DNA of 64,000 bases from Gnetum montanum (taxonomy: Eukaryota > Streptophyta > Gnetopsida > Gnetales > Gnetaceae), in assembly GCA_015680685.1 (NCBI GenBank), contig MNCI01001860.1, positions 154,472 through 218,471 of the forward strand. Direction: 5' to 3'. Of the stretch, positions 58,541 to 64,000 are shown piece by piece (position 1 is the first letter of the stretch; the number at the start of each line of letters is the position of its first letter). The notes under the pieces are model-generated. The model was not told the DNA's origin. It worked only from the letters and a program-made list of their open reading frames with translations, and ran no database searches. The translations under genes and the position numbers were made by a program.

Positions 58541-58979
58541 GGACATGTTAATGATGGAGTTGGCCCCAATAGAGCGAGAGTAGATGATGAAGAAGATCTT
58601 GGGGACCTGCACCCTTCATGAGCTTACTATTAATCAAGCTTTAGCTATTAAATGTTTTGGATTTTTGGATGTTTAATGGAAATGTATGATGGACAAATGT
58701 AATAATATGGATCTAATCATGGCATAATGTGTTGGAATTTTATTACCATATTCATGTATCATTTTTTATTTTATATGTTTTTTTTTGTTTTCTCAAGTAT
58801 TATCGTGAACATATGCATCTAGCTAAATGTAAAATGAGGGAACAAAAAGTAAATCCAATATTTGTAAAAGAGGAAAGTAATGAGAAGGCATGAATTGAAA
58901 TTATAACTTGTAACTTGTATGTAGCTAGCTAGAGGAAGTTCTTGTATGTAGCTAGCTAAAGGAATGTTCTTGTTATGCC

Positions 58980-60350
58980 ACCAACTAATATTTTTGGAAC
59001 AAGAGATGCTCAAATGCTCACTAGTACCTCAATGAATCTTACCAAGCATGAAGATGTTCTAGATAGATTACTGCAGATGGTTTAGTTCATGAAGAATCTT
59101 TTCAATATCCCTAGTGATATCACTGTAGTGCAATATAATTTTCTTACCACTAAAGGAAATTTGATCATGGCCAAACAAAGGCAGAACATGAAAAAAATAA
59201 GGTGTAGAGGCTATAAGAAGAAGTAGAAATCGTGAGAGTCGAAAGTAGAGACCCTACATAATTTGTGATCCTAAACCAACTTAACCAATTTAGAATAGAT
59301 TAGGTGAGGTAGCTCATTGTCTGCAACATCAAGGTGGAGATGGAAAGAGAGAAGGCTATGTAAAATGCCTCATTGGCAGAAGGCTAGATATATGCATATG
59401 CCAAAGCTCTCACAACTTTAGAGGAGGAGAATAAAAAGCTCACTGCTGATAACACAATGTTGATAGATGTAGAGAAAAAAAAGAATTTTCTTGAGGAAAG
59501 TATTCATTAATTGTGAGAAACATTAATCAAAGTAAACCATGATATTAGTAGATTAGCCTAAGAAAATAGGATTATATTAGTGGAAGATGTCTATGCAATT
59601 AGATAGAAATCAACCATTGGGATAATCATGTGATAAGATGAGGCCAAGAGGCATGAAAAGCTCAAAGAGCATTTTAGGGATCAAATGGACATGTACAATT
59701 AGATAAATGAGAAAGAAATTGAGATGACAAAAGCTAATATCAATTCCATCATAGCCTAGACTTCAGATTGGTAGCCCATCCTAGATAGTTTAGCCCATGT
59801 CCACCAAGTAAAGATAAAGAAGTAAAGACCTACATATAGAATATCTTATAGAATACACTGGGTTAGCAATTCTCGGATATGCTAACTTGGCCATGTTAAC
59901 AACAAGACAACCTTGGAATTAGCTAGAGTAGTAGGTAACAACTGTGTATGTGATGTATTAGAAAGATTTTGTTGACAAAAAAGACACATTTTGGAAACTA
60001 CATGTGGCAAACTCTGAGCTCAAAATAGTAAAGGCTAGCTACTAAGGCAAAAATGATGTAGCAAAAAACCTAGCATGCCAAATGTTAAACTACCAAGAAT
60101 TGAGAAAGGTGTCCAAGGCTTTTGAGAAAGAAAGATAGCAGGTTTTGGTGTGGTACCTAAAAGTAAACATTCCTGTAGTTTCCATGCCCATGGGATATAC
60201 TGACTCTTTCAAACATCAACCAATTAGCATAGATAGTACATGATCATAGAATAGAGGAAGAAAAGCTTCAATTACTCATGAACTATTACAAATTCCAAAA
60301 GCCTAATGATAAAGGGAAGAAGCTAATGGAAGAGCCTCCACTACCCTAAA
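58980..60350 (+). pseudogene. Decayed coiled-coil-type coding region of F1-B
   Basis: Frame-broken but Lys/Glu/Leu-rich: TTLEEENKKLTADNTMLIDV near 59410 and DEAKRHEKLKEHFRDQMDMY near 59640 have coiled-coil-type spacing. It ends DKGKKLMEEPPLP (about 60345). No known domain. Confidence 0.45.
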
Positions 60351-60543
60351 CATAAGGCTACATCGAGCTACTTCAAGTTTTGTTTTGTTTTGTTTTTTCA
60401 TGTTTACTGTGTCATTTTGTAAACATACCAATGTGTTATTGATAGAGTCATGTAAATATTTAGTTGTGTCAAATTAAGTCTACCTCCTTATTTTTTGAGG
60501 GACTCTATCCTCATTTTGTTTTAGCTTGAGGATGAGTTTCTAG

Positions 60544-60558
60544 TTAGTCATGGGGGTA
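60544..60558 (+). other. F1-B polypurine tract region
   Basis: TTAGTCATGGGGGTA precedes the 3' LTR. The 13-mer TTAGTCATGGGGG also occurs at 55692-55704. Confidence 0.6.
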
Positions 60559-61426
60559 TAATAAAATCATTTTTTATTGTAATGCAATATCGTATCTATG
60601 ATATCATAGCTATGATGTCATAGCCCATCCTACATCATCATTGACGCAATGTCTTTGGATTTATGTAGCCCTATAAATACTAGCACTTGGATGAAAAAAC
60701 GTGAACTTTTCATTCCAACAATTAGCTGTAACAATTTTATTTTGTAGTCCAGTAATGGAGTGAATGCATGCATTGTGGTATTGAGTAGTTGTACGGTGTC
60801 TTTATTTGAGTGAATTATACTTGGATACAATTTATGATCGACAATAAAGATCGAGATTGCTTTTCATCATTGCAACATCCACTTAGTTTTCTATTTTTCA
60901 CTTAGAATAATTTTCTTGTTTTGATAGTTAATAATTTACAATTAAAGCACTTTATTTTACATATTATTAGTAAGAGGTATGGATATGACTAGATTTGAGT
61001 GCTAAGTATAGTTATCTAGTAACCCAGTAGTGGCATTGCTTAATTCACTTAGTAGTAATATCACTTGGAAATTCTTGTATCAACTACATGAGTTCAAGGT
61101 GTGTATGGTAGGTTAAGATTGGATATTTATCATACTAGGGTAAGTTAGATTTATGTTTTCTTAGTTTACTAGACTTAGAGTTTATCTTCAACTATGTTTA
61201 CCATTAGGAGCATTAAGAGCCTTGAAACATCAACTAATCATATGCCTCACTAATAGTCAAAACATACACTCAAACTTCACTAACTTGAAGTGGGAAGATA
61301 GTGATCTTGAACTTAACATCAAATTAGCAGCATAATTACATTATCCATGCATGAATTACAATTTAGTCACATGCAAACACTCATGACATGTATGGTAGAG
61401 TGCTGGGATACCTCTATCGCTCATCA
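60559..61426 (+). repeat. 3' LTR of F1-B
   Basis: TAATAAAAT...CTCATCA (first dinucleotide TG mutated to TA). TATA CCTATAAATAC near 60670; GACAATAAAGATCGAG near 60840. Confidence 0.85.
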
Positions 61427-62558
61427 AACCCTTTCTAAATTCTTAGTTAGCTTAAAATAAAACAACTTTAGCATGTAAGCTTAAGATAACTTAATAATAA
61501 TGTTGTCCAAGACTCTAAGATAACTAAAATCATCAAGTTGTTAAGTTATTTTAATTATTTTTACTATTAGTCACCATAATTTTCAAAAATAGGGTGTTAG
61601 AAAATTTTTAAAAAACACATCCTTAACCTCCCTACCCTCCCTCCCCCCTTCCCCCACCCAAAAATAAATAAGCTTAACTCTAAAAATGCACAAGTTTTTC
61701 AATAATTTAAAACAAAGGTCTAGTTCATAATATGGCTAATAAATGTTGAATTTAGAGGAAATTTCAATAGAAAAGCATTAAAGATAATTCAAAATTGATG
61801 AGAAGTAGTTCCAAACTTATGCATAATGTTTGAGAAGTTTTCCATGATGCCCTGAAAGATGTGAAACAAAGACCCAACACATGATGTTAATGTTTGCATC
61901 TTGATTGGCAATATTATTAACAAAAACATAGTAAACATCCATAAAAAATAAAGAAAATGACTCAAGTAAAGGGAAAATTATAATGAAAATAAAAAATACA
62001 AGAAATGAAAAACATATTAAGAATCAGAAAATTTTGAAGAAATAGAAAAATGGTAAACAATTGTAAAACAAAAAGTAAAAAATGTACTGATTAGTTCTTA
62101 ATTCAAGATGAGGCATCTCTTCGATGACTAAAATTATGGGCAAGCATTCAAAAAATGGACCACACATTTACTTGGTTATATACCATAAGTTTTCCATTTA
62201 TCATCTTTAGTAATTTAAGTTTTCTCTTGTTAGCATATTTGACATTGATGATAATTAGGTTTTGATCATTTAGAGACATATATTTAGATAGAATTGAATG
62301 TATTTCCTTTTTATAGGGTCTAGATATGTTTTCCTTTTGATTTTCTATTTTAATTCTTGAGTCTCCTTGTTTAACATCTTCTTTTATTGTATAGTCAAAG
62401 TGTAAGATCTCGTTCTGTAAGTTCTCTATTTGGTTCATTTTCTTACTAGGTTGAATGTTTCCATGCATCTTTTGAATGGTTTGGCATTCTCATTTGTGAG
62501 CCACTAAATGTATATTGGTTTAGTGGATATTGTATAAACTTAGTTTTCCACACACACT
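61427..62558 (-). mobile_element. F1-e, right part (non-coding internal segment)
   Basis: Continues the sequence cut by F1-B and matches F1-c 23840-25550 and 34862-35330. A minus-strand open stretch 62468-62148 (KKMNQIENLQNEILHF...) also has a counterpart at about 35210-34900, so it may be a decayed family ORF. It ends abruptly at 62558. Confidence 0.7.
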
Positions 62559-63545
62559 TGTGAAACACCGTGAAAATTTCGAGGCCTTGACAGTTCGGCA
62601 AAAAAGCTGGTGACTCAGACAAAGGGCTGCAACAAGGCACGGCACAGCAATTTCCTTTTCAACTGAAGGTCTGTCTCACCACACTACATGGCACAACACA
62701 AGCAAATTCCAGAAGAAGGAGCAAAGTGATGGGTACACGATGGCAAAACTTCCAACCTTGCGTGTTATCTATTCCGCAAAGCCTTAACTTTTGGAAAATT
62801 ATGCTGTATTACGCTACATAGCATAACATCTCATTATGTAGCATAATATCAAAGATAGTCCACCATAGTATCAAGGATAGCCAACATGCAAGACTTCAAC
62901 AACCCAGTAAAAATCTCAAGGCCTAAGCAATGATTTGCAGCATGATGCGTGTTTCAGCGAGTTTTCTTTCCTAGTTAAGGGGCCCATTACACTGCTTTAC
63001 GTAGTGTAGCATAGTAAGGTAGAAATAGAGAAAGCGCGGCAACAACACTTTAACTTTTGCTGTTTTGTTATTTTATGCTGAATTACGCTACGATGTGTAA
63101 TTCAATGTAATGTAGCGTAATTCAAGTGACGGCAAACACAATTTAGATATCAGTAGTTCATACGCCACAATACGCTCTCTAGCGTATTACGGTGTAATCA
63201 AAGGACAATTTGTTGTCAAAGCCCACATGAGGGTAGTTTACGACATGTTACGCAGCATAGCTTCATAAGCTTCAACGTCAACACATTAAGTTAATAGCAC
63301 TTTACGAGTTTAGGACACCCGTCACTTAAACCGTGTTTTTCTCCTGATCTTAACCTTATAAATGCTCTAGTTGACAAAGATCAAAGGGCTGGCAAAATTT
63401 TTCTCTTTGGAGATTGGAAAGAGAGCAAAAGGAAAGAGAGGATCAATGATTGTGAGAACATCGGAGGTGATTGATGAGAGCTCTGGATCATAAACAATCG
63501 GCTATCTGATATTCTCCCCGGGGTCCAACTTCCTTGCACCCAGAT
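62559..63545 (+). repeat. LTR-like region (F4) with a palindromic word array
   Basis: Starts TGTGAAACACC at the F1-e breakpoint. Inverted words built on TTACGCTAC / GTAGCGTAA cluster at 62805-63262. A TATA-like CTTATAAATGCT follows near 63356, then CpG-retaining transcribed-looking DNA. The organisation copies that of the F1 and F2 U3 regions. No second LTR is in the window, so this is inference. Confidence 0.4.
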
Positions 63546-63548
63546 TGG

Positions 63549-63947
63549 CTAGAACAAGGTAGATTGACCCCTCATTTGTTTCATCTTTAGATAAATTTCT
63601 TGCTGCTGGCATGTGCTTTGTCCAAACCAAAGCTCGTCTGTAATCATTGCATCAAACACATTATTTTCATAAATCCCAGATCTTGTAATCATATTCTCTA
63701 CACATTTGATTTCTTGCATCCTATTTACATAGAGCTGGTAATCACGTCTAAATTGTTTACATCGTTTTTCAATTATTTCCAAAATCATCAACATTGCATT
63801 TCCATTTTGCCACCAAATTATTACAAAAGAAAAATTTTTACTGGTTAAGTAAGTCCCTGTCTGATCGACAAGACCGTTCAGGGCACCTCGGATTCGTTTT
63901 TCTCTAGCAGGGCTCTCACATGGATCTGGGGTTAAAACTGTGTACAC
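63549..63947 (-). CDS. Open reading frame of 132 codons, function unknown
   Basis: Opens MYTVLTPDPCESPAREKRIR, has a Trp-rich hydrophobic patch (FVIIWWQNG) and a Lys/Arg-rich middle (EIIEKRCKQFRRDYQLYVNR). No domain recognised. It lies downstream of the LTR-like region on the opposite strand and could be a chance frame in an LTR U5 or leader. Confidence 0.2.
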   Translation of the reverse strand: MYTVLTPDPCESPAREKRIRGALNGLVDQTGTYLTSKNFSFVIIWWQNGNAMLMILEIIEKRCKQFRRDYQLYVNRMQEIKCVENMITRSGIYENNVFDAMITDELWFGQSTCQQQEIYLKMKQMRGQSTLF

Positions 63948-64000
63948 TGACGTTTTTCGTCATTATAGTTTTCTAGCGCTAGAAGGAGGGCCTTCATATC

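Larger units (their letters stand above)
55789..58621 (+). pseudogene. Intron-containing gene of unknown function inside F1-B
   Basis: Begins after an acceptor-like CTACAACAG (55788). Blocks in order: WSQKWLQMKAPELIISHLTQ; LFGRPMDGAR and LEEWLG; FLYPLF; LRSNIHVKSHFTFAFFVGYL; an Arg/Glu-rich segment; IDGLGLRPPYDRFSECIEV; and an acidic end EEDLGDLHPS, stop TGA 58619-58621. Likely GT-AG introns: 57222-57304 and 58399-58540; acceptors also at 56944 and 57587, whose donors read CTAAGT rather than GT. In-frame stops (near 56034, 56256 and others) make it a pseudogene. Similar blocks occur in the relic at 2850-3964. It may be a captured host gene, a nested DNA-transposon gene or a plant-mobile-domain relative; not resolved. 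Confidence 0.5.
52216..61426 (+). mobile_element. F1-B: complete 9.2-kb F1 element with second gene
   Basis: LTRs 52216-53089 (874 bp) and 60559-61426 (868 bp), flanked by AACCT (52211-52215) and AACCC (61427-61431), a 5-bp target duplication with one transition. Order inside: primer site, decayed gag, intron-containing gene of unknown function, coiled-coil-like decayed region, PPT. No protease, RT, RNase H or integrase recognised. LTR identity by eye is in the high 80s percent. Confidence 0.85.

Overview
The window looks like nuclear DNA of a large, repeat-rich seed-plant genome, most likely a gymnosperm. It is AT-rich and very gene-poor (one apparently intact gene in 64 kb). It is filled with old, nested LTR retrotransposons whose CpG sites have largely decayed to TpG/CpA. 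Plant gene relics are present (cinnamate 4-hydroxylase, glyoxal oxidase, a CCR4-like nuclease). The species cannot be named from sequence alone. All homology calls are by eye; no search was run.

Layout, left to right. (1) 1-2838: minus-strand end of a Gag-only LTR element (family F1: tRNA-Asp primer site, TGATGAG...CTCATCA LTR termini). (2) 2850-3964: minus-strand relic of an intron-containing gene of unknown function. (3) 4600-5440: a glyoxal oxidase N-terminal fragment joined to a cinnamate 4-hydroxylase C-terminal fragment, both broken. (4) 5800-7000: LTR end, primer site and leader of a Ty3/gypsy-type element. (5) 7000-10343: AT-rich repeats. (6) 10344-12170: minus-strand CCR4-like pseudogene split by an F1 solo LTR that contains an assembly gap. 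(7) 12170-15700: GGCC-rich minisatellites and (TA)n. (8) 15700-19070: decayed Ty3/gypsy (Tat-like) pol on the plus strand. (9) 19070-23186: unannotated. (10) 23187-38729: a three-level nest, with F1-c (minus) interrupted by F2 (minus), which is interrupted by copia-type F3 (minus). (11) 38730-42970: low-copy DNA with an F2-related solo LTR and an unusual cluster of short tandem duplications. (12) 42971-43480: an apparently intact two-exon HMA-domain, CaaX-terminated protein gene (HIPP type). (13) 43481-48439: intergenic. (14) 48440-62558: a second nest, in which F1-d (plus) is interrupted by F1-e (minus), itself interrupted by a complete 9.2 kb F1-B (plus) with both LTRs and a target duplication. 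(15) 62559-64000: a further LTR-like region with its own palindromic word array.

The only likely expressed host gene is the HIPP. The most interesting material is in the repeats. F1 elements encode a Gag with an apparent CX2CX3HX4C knuckle and no recognisable pol. One copy carries a second, intron-containing gene. At least three LTR families place arrays of a family-specific, CpG-containing palindromic word just upstream of their TATA box.
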